A DNA stretch of 64,000 bases from Mucidula mucida (Eukaryota > Basidiomycota > Agaricomycetes > Agaricales > Physalacriaceae). The stretch lies in assembly GCA_015501055.1 (NCBI GenBank), contig JADNYV010000001.1, forward strand, positions 310,001 to 374,000. The letters are read 5' to 3'. The position numbers and the translations under genes are program-made. The notes under the pieces were generated by a model. The model was not told the DNA's origin. It worked only from the letters and a program-made list of their open reading frames with translations, and searched no databases. Positions 27,633-39,109 of the stretch are shown here, in pieces (position 1 is the stretch's first letter; each line of letters starts with the position of its first letter).

Positions 27633-29329
27633 TCAGAATAAGCAGACGAAATTGCTTGGGAACACATGTCTCCCTTCTTCCCTCCTGTTCTCATCCAGCA
27701 GCTCTCCACTCCACCATCCATCATCCGGTGTAGCTGTAACAGCGATAACATCACCTGCCTGGAAGTCAAACTCCTCGTCGATAGTCGCAGTGTAGTCGTA
27801 TAGCGCTTTGACTGTAAAGCGGACATGAGAACAAAATGTATAGACCAAGACGAATGAATCTACCGTAAAAGAGAATGCCACCTCCAAGATGGTCTGGCGG
27901 CTGAGGAGACGGCACGGGATCACGTCCATGGACCACAGGTTGTTCCGGAAGTGGCTGCGAGACCCTTCGGTAAGTGCTCGCGGAACCATTTTGTGTCGGG
28001 GGCGCGAGAGTAGCGTTGACTGCGAGAGGTGGGGGAGGCGGAGGTGCTTGAGCGACTGGCTGTTGGGCGACAGCTACGGGGGCAGGTGGCAGCGGCGGTA
28101 CCTGAGCAGCGCTGGTTCCTGCACTACCGCCTGCATTAACCAAAGCAGTATTTGCCATCAAAGGTTTCCTGTCCTGGCCGCTCTTCCTACGTCGCGGGAA
28201 AAGGGCGTATTTAATGACAGGTTGAGGTTCAGGTAAGGTAGCGTCGTTGCTACCGTCAAAAGGTGCGGGCTCGAATATCGAATTTCCGGTTCCGTATTCG
28301 TTGACAAAGTTTTCAATGTCCTTATCGCCTTCGAATTGGTCGAGAACCGTACGAATTGCCTCGCACGACTGTTGAGTAGTTTGTAAACCGACACAAAGTG
28401 ATAATGGGAGCAAGAGCGGAACTCACAACATCATCGGCCACGCAGACAGTTGAGACGGCGTTGGCATAAGCCCAGAGGTTGTCCTTTAGAAAATCCAATC
28501 TCTCCTCCTCAAGATCCTGGCTTTCATCGCAGAACGCTCTCCATTCCGTTTCCCAATCATCATCCATTTCCTTGAGCTTGTCGACAAAGTTTCGGTAATC
28601 CTTCTCGTTAGCCTGTACCGTTTGCTTCGCTCTATCGAGCTTTGCCTGAAGGCGATCCGTGTTATTGCCAGACACTTCGATTTGTTTGGTATATGAAGTG
28701 ATGCGGGAACAGTCGGATTTGTACTTTTCTCGAGCTTTGGCCACATAGGATTCCTGCATCTGCTTGAGCTTGAACTTCTTCTCCAAAGGGCCCTGGTGTG
28801 TGCGTCTGTGCTCGACATGTTGCGTTAAAAGGGCGGTGGTAGGTCCCTCTAAATCGTGTCGTATTTGGGTGGTTAGCTCGACGTGAGCCTGTGCCATCTT
28901 TTCGGTTTCGAGTTTGACGGTGTCAAGAACATTCCGGACTTCGCTGCATTCGAGTTAGATCTTGTGCACAGAATAAATGCCTAATCAACATACCCAATCT
29001 CGTCCTTGCCCAAGGGAACCTTGCTGAGTTCCATCAACTTGCGTGCATATTCCTCCTCGATGGCGGCGCTAGATGGAGAGTGAGCGCTCAGGCGGGGTGC
29101 GCTATTGGAAACCTTACCGCTCCTTCCAGAATGCACGTAGCTCATCGGCGGTGCGAGCGGCGCCCCGCATCCTGGCAAAGAGGACATTGACGCCGGCATC
29201 ACCACCCCAGAAGGAGTTGCAGAATTCACGGGATTTGCTCCCGTTATAGAGATCGACGCCGGGCGATTTGGCTGTCGCGTAGCGAGAGAGCGACGTCGAG
29301 GATGGCTGGGTCGTGAGCCCTATTGTCAT
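27633..29329 (-). CDS. F-BAR and SH3 domain protein, Cdc15/Imp2/Hof1-like
   Basis: The product probably binds and bends the plasma membrane at sites of cytokinesis or endocytosis. The N-terminal F-BAR domain reads EFCNSFWGGDAGVNVLFARM, then AIEEEYARKLMELSKVPLG and a long helical stretch (KFKLKQMQESYVAKAREKY, NNTDRLQAKLDRAKQTV, DDDWETEWRAFCDESQDLEE). A linker rich in Pro/Ala (APPPPPPLAVNA) follows. The C-terminal SH3 domain is complete: VKALYDYTATIDEEFDFQAG, DDGWWSGELLDEN and HVFPSNFV. F-BAR, disordered linker and SH3 is the layout of Cdc15/Imp2/Hof1. The start is the ATG at 29327-29329 (MTIGLTTQPSS). Introns after KER, KDEIG, ADDV and ILFYG have GT-AG ends. Confidence 0.82.
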
Positions 29330-30287
29330 CGTCGTGGTTGACTGCAAGGAACGCAAAAGTACACAGCCATCTGATCCTGACTTGCCTCTAGCCGGCTGTC
29401 TCCTGATGTCTCCTGCATTCCACGTCGCTATTGCCGCCTAATCTTCACCGCCTGAGACCGCTCCTTTTTGCCATTCTGTCAGTCGAGCCCGCACCTCAGC
29501 GCGTTGTCCTGTGGCGCCGGCTTTATGACATTTGACATACCAAGTGTTTCGTTGACCGTGGCCAAAGTCACACAGTCATCATATCAGTATCAAGCTGGGT
29601 TCAACGACCACAACAGAGGCAAGGAATCAGGTTGGACGTAAGGAAAAGGAAGAAGTCGGGCATCGAAGCCGAGGTTGTGTATTGTTGGCTAGACGATCCT
29701 CAGTTCGGACACCCGCAGCGTCTACCAATTAATGTCTTCTACAGTGACATCTTCTATAGGATATTCACCGTTGTGCACCGTCAGTAGGTTGACGTCCACA
29801 TGCAATTCTATTCGCTCAGTGTTGAAAGATTGATGTATATTGCCGACTTATACCGTGACTTTATGTACTTCACTCTCGTCAGACTAAAGTGACAATATAT
29901 TTTGTTTGGGCAACGGTCGGAGAAACGACCATTCGACTCAGCCTACAAGCTCTAGGGATCTGCAAGAACCCAACATAGTAGACTAAGTTAGTAAGATGTG
30001 GGGAGGGATGGAGGTTCAGAAGCAAAGACTGTTGAGTATCCAAAGGATGCGAGACGAGATTTTCGGAAGTCAACGTCGCAGGAGACAAGAAGAAAGAATC
30101 GACGTTGACTGCCTCATTCATACATAAACTATAATCTCCTTTCGTTCGTTCCTTACGACAGGTGCCCGACTCCAGAACCTGTCAAGTTAGGTTTAACATT
30201 TTGTCCGCTAAAAGTTAAAGGTGCTCTCGCCAACGAAGACGATTTGAAGTCATGTGGATGTAATTAAATTGTGAGGCAACTTTGTCA
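29330..30287. other. Intergenic, with one hairpin
   Basis: No gene is seen. A perfect 11-base inverted repeat AGTCAACGTCG/CGACGTTGACT lies at 30068-30078 and 30100-30110, with a purine-rich 21-base loop. Confidence 0.5.
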
Positions 30288-30383
30288 GCCCGCCTAGCTC
30301 AATCGGATAGAGCGTCAGACTTTTATCCGCTCGGAGCTGAGGAAGGCATCTGAAGGCTGCGAGTTCGACCCTCGCGGTGGGCT
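30288..30383 (+). tRNA. tRNA-Lys (UUU) with intron
   Basis: It has the same body as the two tRNA-Lys genes at 18.9 and 19.8 kb: GCCCGCC/GGTGGGC acceptor, TCAGA/TCTGA anticodon stem and GCGAG/CTCGC T-arm. The loop CTTTTA gives anticodon TTT (UUU). The intron of about 22 bases differs from the one at 18943-19042 although it begins with the same TCCGCT. Confidence 0.93.
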
Positions 30384-30982
30384 ATTTCGCATGTTTTTCC
30401 ATCGCCCGTACTCTATCTAAGGTGGCGCAGTAAAAATTTTTAAACCTCTGATTACTGAGGACGGCATGTTCAGGACACATGATGTGGCGCAGCCGCGCCT
30501 GGGTAAATCCAGCGTACAGAGAGTCTCTTCCCACATGAGCGCTGGAAAGGCCGTTGTTGCGAAACACACCATTTATCCCTGCAGGAGTTCGCATAATCTG
30601 CATTACGCCTATAGATGATCACTCAAACTTCTTGAAACTCGGGGTCTCATACAAGGAAAATACAGGAATGGCGATGAGGAGAAGGTCCTCATTTCAGGAT
30701 GCACCTAAGGCTAGCCTCATAGAGTATAATATGACGACTGACTAAGACTTGAATGGATGGCTTTAAGCTTTTCTGGAATAGGTTACATAGAGAACCATCC
30801 TGTAACAAGAATCAAAGACTGAGAGATTTGAAAGAGCTGCGTACTGGTAGGTGAGTAGTTCAGAAATGATTGACATGCGGGGGAACCCTTCCCGCTCACC
30901 AAGATGGAGACAAGCATTCGCATAGTCTCGTAAACCGACTCAACGAGAGAAGATGGGATACTCACGATCGTCTCTTAGTAGA
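30384..30982. other. Intergenic
   Basis: Nothing beyond short chance frames is seen between the tRNA gene and the inverted-repeat element. Confidence 0.45.
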
Positions 30983-31456
30983 GTCTGGAACCTATGTAGG
31001 GGGTACCTCATAGGCTCACTTCGGACTTCGAAAATTGCAGATGCCGAGCCCTAACCACAGAGTGTGCCGTCGGACCGGAACCAGATGGATACAAGCTCGC
31101 AGCTTTTGCACTACTTACATCATATACCTCGAATTTACTGCCTTTAGTTAAAATTGCATATCTAAGGTCTATCTACGGTTCATCATTCCTTGAATTTTCA
31201 CTATAGATCACCTGCAACTCGATAACAATCCTCCGAATGGCCGGATGCGCTGCAACAACTGCCCGCACTGCACTGTTGAGGCGCTGTGCCACATCAGACT
31301 CTCCATTATACGTAGATTACACTGGTGAAAGTGGGATGAGTGCTCAGTAAACACTGGACGATTTAGCGTGATTGGTAACCAGCGGTAACCCTAACCTTAG
31401 TGCATTTTGAAACTCCGAAGTGAGCCTCACAGGGTACCCCCACATAGGCTCCAGAC
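30983..31456. mobile_element. MITE-like element with about 57-base terminal inverted repeats
   Basis: The left end 30983-31039 begins GTCTGGAACCTATGTAGGGG. The reverse complement of 31401-31456 begins GTCTGGAGCCTATGTGGGGG. The two ends stay aligned through GGCTCACTTCGGA to the final TGCA with roughly 80% identity and two small indels. The 474-base element has no coding capacity, which fits a non-autonomous DNA transposon. A target duplication is not certain; a TA stands near both outer ends (30979-30980 and 31457-31458). Confidence 0.65.
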
Positions 31457-32172
31457 TAGCATTCGCAAACTCTTTCAGCCTTCAGGTCAGCGAAAGAGAG
31501 AGTTATGTCGCCTCAAATATATATACACTGACTGTGGATGGCCCGCAGGCTTTCCACCGCAAATGAAAGCAACCCTTACTCATCTGGACTGGCAGATAAA
31601 CCGCCTCCCTCATCTTCGTCTAATGTCTCTATGGTTATCGAGGGACAGCTTTGTCTGCTCTTGCAGGTTTCACATTTCGCCCAAAACACCATTGTCTGAA
31701 GATGAACTTGAAGGTAGAAAAAGGAAGGCAAAACGGACTTCTGAGCCCACCTCGCGAGACGCGTCACAAGTTTACAGGATCGTCGATAGATGATGCGAGA
31801 AAATGGTGATCCTGAAACCAGAAAACACAAACGCTGGCACTGCACGGGTTTCATGAAGAACTGTCTGTGGTTTGCATGTCAGGAGCTCGAGCTGGCTAAT
31901 CGGTAAGTTCCACCGCCTGAACCGCCACACTCACCGTCAGCGCTACATATGGTTGTCAACCTACGCCTCATCAAGCCTAATCACTCACATCAAGAATCCA
32001 GCGCCCGAAGCAGGGCCAGAGCCGTCCGTTCACCGCCCATCTAAATTCGCAGGGGCCTGCGGTCCTTTCGGTTATTTATACTGTTAGGGCTGACCGACAT
32101 GACATAACAACAGTCAGCACATACTCACATATATAATATCCACGTATACACCGCCTCCCTGCCCGGTTAACG
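31457..32172. other. Intergenic, nothing convincing
   Basis: Open frames on both strands at 31407-31854 overlap one another and the repeat end and show no family motif. The rest is the promoter of the cupin gene. Confidence 0.4.
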
Positions 32173-32964
32173 ATGTCTATGATTACCATTCCTACCACAC
32201 AAGACCTCATACGAGAGCTTGGTCTCCTCAAGCATCCAGAGGGCGGTAAGCCACACCACACCACGTTCAAGAGACAAAGCTTATCGCTTCCCTCGTCACA
32301 GGCTACTTTGTAGAGACAGATCGTCAAACGGACGAAGTCCCCTCACCCTTCGTAGGCAAGTGAACGTGGTGCTATCTCGCACAACAAGAATTCGGTTAAC
32401 ACTCGAACTTGCAGGCAATGCCCCCCGTTCCCTTGCGACGTCCATCTACTACCTCCTCACGTACGATAACCCCAACGGAGTCTTCCACATGAACAAATCT
32501 GTGGTACGAGGACTTACTTGCATACCCTGCCCCCCGCCGGCTAAAGCACTTGAACAGACGTACCACGTCCTCCATCGCGGTCGCGCAGAGTACACTCTGA
32601 TACATCCTCCAGAGGGGGGTGAACCACCTCGCGTCGAAACCAAAATCATCGGCACGAACGCGGGGGAGACGCGTCTTCTCCTCGTCGGCACCGGCGTTTG
32701 GAAAATGTCTCGCCTTCTACCTGAGGATGTCGAAAACGCGAAAACGGAGGAGCAGAAAGCGCGGCTTGGATGCCTTATCACAGAGGTATGAGATCCAAAA
32801 TTTGATCTTCGGCTTGGGTTGAACGACTGTGTTCAAAGGTGGTTGTCCCCGGATTCCATTGGGAGGATCATCAATTCCTTGCGATGGACGCCCTGAAGAA
32901 TTTGTTCAAGAACAATGACGAGAAGGTCAAGCAGCTTGCTCCATTCATTAGACAAACCCAGTAG
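32173..32964 (+). CDS. Cupin_5 (DUF985) family protein
   Basis: The small single-domain cupin reads LIRELGLLKHPEGGYFVETD, then SLATSIYYLLTYDNPNGVFH and TYHVLHRGRAEYTLIHP. Next come AGETRLLLVGTGVWKMSRLL and ITEVVVPGFHWEDHQFL, ending KQLAPFIRQTQ at 32964. The family binds a metal or sugar-like ligand in a beta-barrel; its cellular role is not settled. Four introns are supported. The one at 32356-32414 has a GC donor (AG|GCAAGT): only this keeps FVGNAPRSL in frame. The others are GT-AG. The 3' end faces the NBR1 3' end 229 bases away. Confidence 0.85.
32356..32414 (+). other. GC-AG intron in the cupin gene
   Basis: The donor reads GTAG|GCAAGTGAACG and the acceptor CTTGCAG. Splicing here joins TTC GTA G to GC AAT GCC and gives F-V-G-N-A-P. 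The nearby GT at 32352 would shift the frame. Confidence 0.75.
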
Positions 32965-33192
32965 ATGTGCATCATTACGAATAGAACTTGCCTACCTGAA
33001 GAACTTGAAGATGTGTCTAAGCCACCTGCAACAGCGCCGACCAGTGCACCTTCCAAAACCATGTATATTGTTTTCCGAATTTTCTGACAGATCTGCATAC
33101 CAAGATAGACTTTATGAGTACAGTGAGTATGTTGTAAAAGTACATTGTCAATATGGCTGCTGTGAGCGCACAATATTCGACGCCCATGGCCT

Positions 33193-36100
33193 TCAGGTTT
33201 CCTCTTCAGAAGAGGAATTGTCATCGTAGAGCATAACATATTCGAGCGCATTGGATCTTGGCGCACCTCCCTGGGCCGGCGACGACGAGGCTGGGGGAGG
33301 AGCGTTCACGCGTCCATCTTCCCAATCCTCTGACGACGGAGCACTGACCAACGACGCCCCAGAGAATGAATCTTCGGACCCGTCAAGGGAAATGACATCG
33401 GAGCTAGTCGACCTGGAAGCAGCAGTGACGGCGACGGTAGTCGACAAGGACAGGTTCTGCATTTGGGTCGTCATGTTAGGCATGTCTGGCGCGGCAGGCA
33501 TGACAATAACGGAAGACGACGACATCGAAGACGGCGCGTTGGATTCAGCACTTCCAACGTTATGGTGTTCAGCGACAGTAATACTTACAATGTCGTTAGA
33601 CAACTTTCAACCCAGGAGAAGGGATGAACTCACTCAATCCAAATGCTTGCGCCGAACAAGTGGCAAATCGAGTTCTTCAAACGCCAGTATCCGACATAGC
33701 GTCCGGGAGCATCGGGCGCCTAGACCGAGGTGAGTACTGGAACCTTGAAAACACAATGTTAATAGACTAACCTTCAATTCGCCCGTGTACAAGTCAAGCT
33801 CTTCTCCGTGCTTGAGGAACCCAATGGGGATAGCATCAGATCCTTTGTCCTGACTGAACGATTCACCAGCAACGAAGACGAGCTCAGTGGATTCGTCCCA
33901 ATCCCTTCCCGAATTCTTCACTCGCCAAGACTTCACGAACTCAGCACCAGGAGGAAACACCTGACCGTCAGCAACAGTTATGTCCTCGAGAAAGTCCGCA
34001 TTGAAAGGAACTTCCTCAATCTCAGCCCTCCAAGAATTCACGATATCTTGTCCTTGCACCTCAGACGGAGTGGCAGTTTCAGCCTTGTGGGCCGACACGC
34101 CGACGGGAGTCTCTAAGGCTCGAGTGAACTCGCTAGATTGATTGTCTCTGGAAACGTCGGACACCGAGAACCGGCTTCGGGGAGGAAATTCGTTAAGAAG
34201 TTCAGCCAAGGTATGAGTGCGGTACGAAGTGGTCGACGAGTTGGTGCTCTGCGTGTATTGCTTGGCAAGCTCAAACTCGGGAAGAGGCAACTGCGTGTTT
34301 TCGCTGATAGGCGTCAGAAATGTTTCCTCTTGACCAATCGGGCTTGGCGGATGGAAGGGAGGCATCATCAAGCTAGCAAGATCAGATATATGTTTGGTAA
34401 AGTCAAGGCGAGGAGGGCTTGGACCCGATTCAATAGATGTCGTAGACTTCGTGGGGGTACGCAATTTCGGGCAGGGCGAAGACCGTCTGAATGGCAAAAA
34501 CTTTGGCGCCGCAGGAAGAACAAGGTCACACCTGGGTTCAAATTCGTCTGCAGAGAGCCTCCTTTGGAATTGACGAGGCCAGGACGAGTTGGGTACTACA
34601 GGAGGATACTGGACTATGGCTCGTTCCACTAAGTCATCAGTAGTAGGCGGTGCTGGAGACGCGGTGAAAGTGGGTGAGGCAGTAGCACTACGTTCCGCCC
34701 AATCCTGTCGGAAGCCGAGGTCTGGAACGGGGACAGGCTTAACCATTTGTGCGGGTGGAGCGGGCGGCACAGGCGGTAGGTACGGATTCTCCAAGTAAAC
34801 GGGTCTGTACAACGGCTCCGCTGTGGGTGGTGGAGGCGGCCTACGGATCACCGGAGGGGCAGGAGAAGGCGATCTTACGACATCAACTTTAGGAGGAGGG
34901 GAGGGGGACCTATTGACGAAGCTCTGGTTGCTCATGTAGCTCGGGTTGTATGTGGGCCTGGATGAAATGTTGTAGATATGAGGGTTCGGACCTGGAGTCC
35001 AGACAGAACCCGCGGTATTGAGATATGAAAGATTGGGAATACCCGACTTGGGAGGAAGAGGTGGAGGTGAAGGAGAGATCATAGGTGGCGGCGGCATAGG
35101 AATTGCCGGCGGCGTTGGAGTCCTTAAGCCAAAGGGAAATTGGCCGGGAATTCTCTGCTGCTCCGGACGGTTTGACGAGTAAAACCATGGCAGAGGCGGA
35201 GGTGACCTCGACCTCGACCTCGAACGTGATTTGTAAGAAAGCGGGGTGCTCAGGCGTGTAGGTGGGCGACCTCGATCCTCTACATCAATCAATGTGGTAG
35301 TCCCGACTCGATAAACTGTCGGTATCACCGTTTCCGGCGACTTCATCTTCAAGAGGGGATGGTTGTCGGGGTGAACCGAGATCGGGTGAGCCTCACAGCG
35401 CTCGCACAGATCAAAGTCCGGACAGGTAGGGTGCATGCACTACATCCCTGGTTAAGACAATGACGACAATCAGTAGAGGATATTATATACCTTGTACCGA
35501 ACACCAACAATGGTGTTTTCGCAGATGTTGCAAGACGCATGATGGACAGGACGAGCCTGATGTGTCGACTGCTAAACAGCTTTATCAGCATACAGGCAAA
35601 TCGCGCTCAAGGAATTGACCTACGACGAGATCAGAAGGCGCCGCGATTCTAACAAAGGAGTGACGGGGGTGCTGTTCAGATACAATCCTAGAAACAACAT
35701 GAGCTGCATAATTTCACTACAAATAGGAACTTACGCGAGGCAAGAGCCGCAAGTATCAAAGTCTGGGCAATCCACGCATTTCTGAGGAAAAAGTTATAGC
35801 ACGAGTATGGCGGATGTAGTCTTAAAACGCACATAGCGGTCTCCACGAATCCGAGAGTCGCAGAGATCACAGGTTGCATTGTGAATGGCAGGACTAGTGT
35901 TCCCTGATGGCGGAGCAGGTGCCGGCGCCGGCCTAGGCGCCTGGATGAAGTTGGCGGCATCGCGTTCACCAACAACGTGGACGACAACTCGTCCAGGCTC
36001 ATTGATGTCAAAGAACTCGTGGAAAGGATCATGCCGCTCAGCAGCGCCCCCACCAATGCACTTTGAACACAAATCATAATCTGACAGAAAGGTAAGCAAA

Positions 36101-37454
36101 ACTCGACAAGACTTGAATATGGCGCATACTGGGGCAGTCCAAACACTTGTGGCGAACACCTTCAATCGTAGCGTCGCAGGAATCGCAGGTAACACCGGTA
36201 TGGATAACCTTGGGAGGTGCTTGAGCTTCCTCGTTGACTCGCGGCGCAGCCTCGTTGAACAGAGGAGTACTGGGGAATGCCCAACCATTCATCCTAGGAA
36301 TGACTGGCGGCTGGTACATCGACGGCAGTGGCGGTGGAGCAGGAATAAACGGCGTGATGGGGGTCTGCATAACGTTGGAGAAGGTGGATGGAGGAAAAGC
36401 CATGCCCACGTTGTCAACGGGGCAGCGAAGGCACCTTTGCTCGCACCAGCTGTGAGGGAACGTCGTCACACCGCAGTACAACGGCGCGGACCACCTGCAC
36501 GATCGACACTAATAAAGCAATGTAGGTAAGTCATAAGCAAAAGATGATTATATATAGGACTACGAACCATCACTGTGTGACAACCCAAACACGAATACCA
36601 GGGCCCATTGAATACTTGACCGCACCGTGCGCAGTCATGCAACGCGCACGACGAGGCCAATGGCCCATTCGGAAGCGGCGCGGCTTCAGAGGGACCAAGA
36701 CTCTGGATGATCCGATCGAGGTCCTCCTTGAAGTCATCAATAACATTGCGCACGTCTTCCTTTGCCCCGGTGACGGCGCAGCAAGGAGTGCGCTGTGGTG
36801 TTTGAGGCATGCGCTGCGGCTGCTGGTAGAACAGATTGAATGGACTCCTCGGTTGCTGCTGCGGCGGTGGCGGTGGAGGTGACGGAGCATACCACGGAGA
36901 CGAAACGCCAGTCGTAGCGGTGGGTGGGGAGAAGAAGATGGGCGGAGGCGGCACTGCTGCCATTGAGAAGCCCTGTGGCGTGTATTGGTTTGACGGCGGC
37001 AAAGCAATGTTATCTACGGGACCGAGGGCGGGCGGCGAGGCACCCCAAGGCGACACCTGAGGCCACGCTGTAGACGGCGCAGGTAAGGCAGAGAAAGCAG
37101 CCTTGTGCGGGGTCTCGTCAAAGACGGTGAACTTGAGCATGGGATTCGGCCAGGGACCAGTCAGACTTGGATTAGAGACAGCCCGCCTGTACTCGTCGAC
37201 ATTATGGGCCTCTTTGGCAATGAGAATGCGGGCCTCTGATGAGTCTGGCGAGAACAAGAGCTTTGAAAGGTAGTAGCTGTGGCCAAGATGAGGGAAAACA
37301 CGATATAGCTGTGAAACGTGAGATAAGGGTCAGTTCTGCGTCAGAGCGAGCAACTTGCCTGGTTGTACAATTCAACAAACGAAGGAAACGAGCTCGACTC
37401 TGGAAACGAAAACTTGCGTGTCTCGCCACGATATGTGGCCTTGACGGTGAACAT
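33193..37454 (-). CDS. NBR1: NBR1-type selective autophagy receptor
   Basis: NBR1 proteins carry ubiquitinated or other cargo to Atg8 on autophagosomes. The N-terminus MFTVKATYRGETRKFSFPES starts a PB1 domain that continues over the first intron (LYRVFPHLGHSYYLSKLLF). Then come Pro-rich linkers alternating with ZZ-type zinc fingers: HDCARCGQVFNGPWYSCLGC, TCDSCDATIEGVRHKCLDC, TCDLCDSRIRGDRY and CPDFDLCERCEAHPISVH. The Ig-like NBR1 (FW) domain reads VFPPGAEFVKSWRVKNSGRD, IPIGFLKHGEELDLYTGELK and RYVGYWRLKNS. The C-terminus has EYVMLYDDNSSSEEET, where YVML with acidic flanks fits an Atg8-interaction motif. Linkers contain an SRSRSRSP run. The first intron, 37309-37358, is GC-AG. No UBA domain is seen. 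Confidence 0.9.
37309..37358 (-). other. GC-AG intron in NBR1
   Basis: On the coding strand the donor is AACCAG|GCAAGTTG and the acceptor is TTTCACAG. The join keeps ELYNQ-LYRVFPHL in frame within the PB1 domain. Confidence 0.8.
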
Positions 37455-39109
37455 GGTTACTCTATGCTGTTACTGTAGAAGGTAGCCAGGTTCAAAGGGG
37501 CTCGGTGCCGAGAGCAATGCTTTATATTGTAACACGGCATAGCACGTGTCTGGCTCCGCCTTTGTCCTTTTTGGGTCTACACCGCCCATTTGGATACGAG
37601 AAGGGCGATTAATGTCATTACGCTTCTGCGCTACAGCATACAACAGTAATGAATACAGTCAGTTGTGTGCGCACTGGCGTACGTAGAAGTGCTGATGTCT
37701 CCACGGCCGGCATCTGTGAAAGACCCAGACAGTCATCAGAGTCACCACACTGCCGAAAGGGGAGTCGTGTTAGCCGCCACAGTTACCGCGCTCAGCAGCA
37801 GAAATGGGGTGCAAAGTGACGAGTCGTCAATCACACACGACTCATAGAGCTTAAAGATGCGGGGATGTGGCGCGGAATCTCTGTATCTGAACACGGGATT
37901 ACGAGACAGGGACAAGCGTACTAGTACAGCGTTGACAAGTCAGTTACCCAGCAACGATCCATATCAGACGGTGAAGCGTGAATTAGAACAGAGGAGGAAC
38001 GATGGCCGAAGAAGGAAATCAGTTGGTGGATGCGGGACTTCAGCCAGTGGTGGCCACTTCACCACCGGGGATGGTGTACTCTGGGAAGATCGAGTGGGCG
38101 CCAGTTTATTATTATAAAGACCGTTAGACACCTATCTCCGACGCATAACATTGCTTGATAGGATCAGGCATAGCATGAGGCGCTGTCCAGATTCCGTGTC
38201 AATCCCGTTATTCAGATTGGGGATATGGACCCAGACGAGGATACGCGGACCTGCTCAACGGTCACAGCGCAGAGTTCCGCAGAACGGTCAACTACAAGGG
38301 GATGGGGAGTGTAAAGCCCGAGAAGGGAATGTAGTTTTCTTAGAGCGGCGCGATAACTTGCAATTGCTCCATGGGAAAAGGTGAAAAGACTGGAATCGCA
38401 AGGATCCATTGGCCGTGTAATTGTGTACCTGTGTAAGAGCCATATGCTGTTGAGAGACACGCACAGTTCCGCCGACACAGAGTTTAATTCCCGGTGACAG
38501 AAAGGTTGAGTGATGGTGGCTTCCGAGCACAAAGGGAAGACGGGCAGAGCAGAGGACAACAACAAGCAGATAAATCTACACGCAGTGTTTAGGTCGTTCA
38601 TCCGCAGCTTGATAGGTTTCTTGGACCGTGTTCAAGTATGATTGTTAGAGCTGAAACCACAGTGGCACGGTATAGGGGATTGTAAATGAGAAGGCATTCA
38701 ACCAGGGCTTTGGCTACGGAGGAATTGCTATCAGCCAATGCCACAAACACGGTGATATCTGCAAGTAGACCTTTTAGCAAATGATCCCAAGGACTTCGGT
38801 CGAAGTTGATAATATTGATGATTCTTTCCTTGTTACGCCTTTCAGCCTCGAGATAGCATTGAGCGCACAAGCAGGATGGCACTTTGAAGAAATGAAATCT
38901 TCAAGAAACTTGAGATACGATCGGTCCGCGGATCCGAGGACTGTTCCCTCTTTCACTCTGACCATTACCATTAACCCGCAAGGCGCGCCCCAGATCCATA
39001 ATACGAACATCACGACTGCGTAATCGCCAATAGACCGTCATCTAGGACTGGTGAGGGAACTGTTGGCTGTCTCCAGCATGATTTCATTGACGACGGGGTG
39101 TAGCTACAA
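37455..39109. other. 1.65-kb gap, possible decayed membrane-protein gene on - strand
   Basis: On the - strand, frames at 39013 (MMFVLWIWGAPCGLMVMVRV) and 38882 (LLKGLLADITVFVALADSNS, then LYRATVVSALTIILEHG) are hydrophobic and sit next to one another, offset by one base. They recall fungal multi-membrane-span DUF6534-type proteins, but no complete gene can be built. The remaining 1.1 kb shows nothing. Confidence 0.3.

Noticed and set aside
31380..31400. CCCTAACC, like a fungal telomere repeat
   Set aside because: It is a single copy (another single CCCTAA at about 31050) inside the inverted-repeat element; no array is present.
31407..31854. Overlapping open frames on both strands near the right end of the inverted-repeat element
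   Set aside because: They overlap one another and the repeat, show no family motif and have no sensible splice partners.
33251..33733. Long + strand open frame of 160 residues
   Set aside because: It is the antisense shadow of the NBR1 C-terminus; its composition is that of the reversed Ser/Pro-rich codons.
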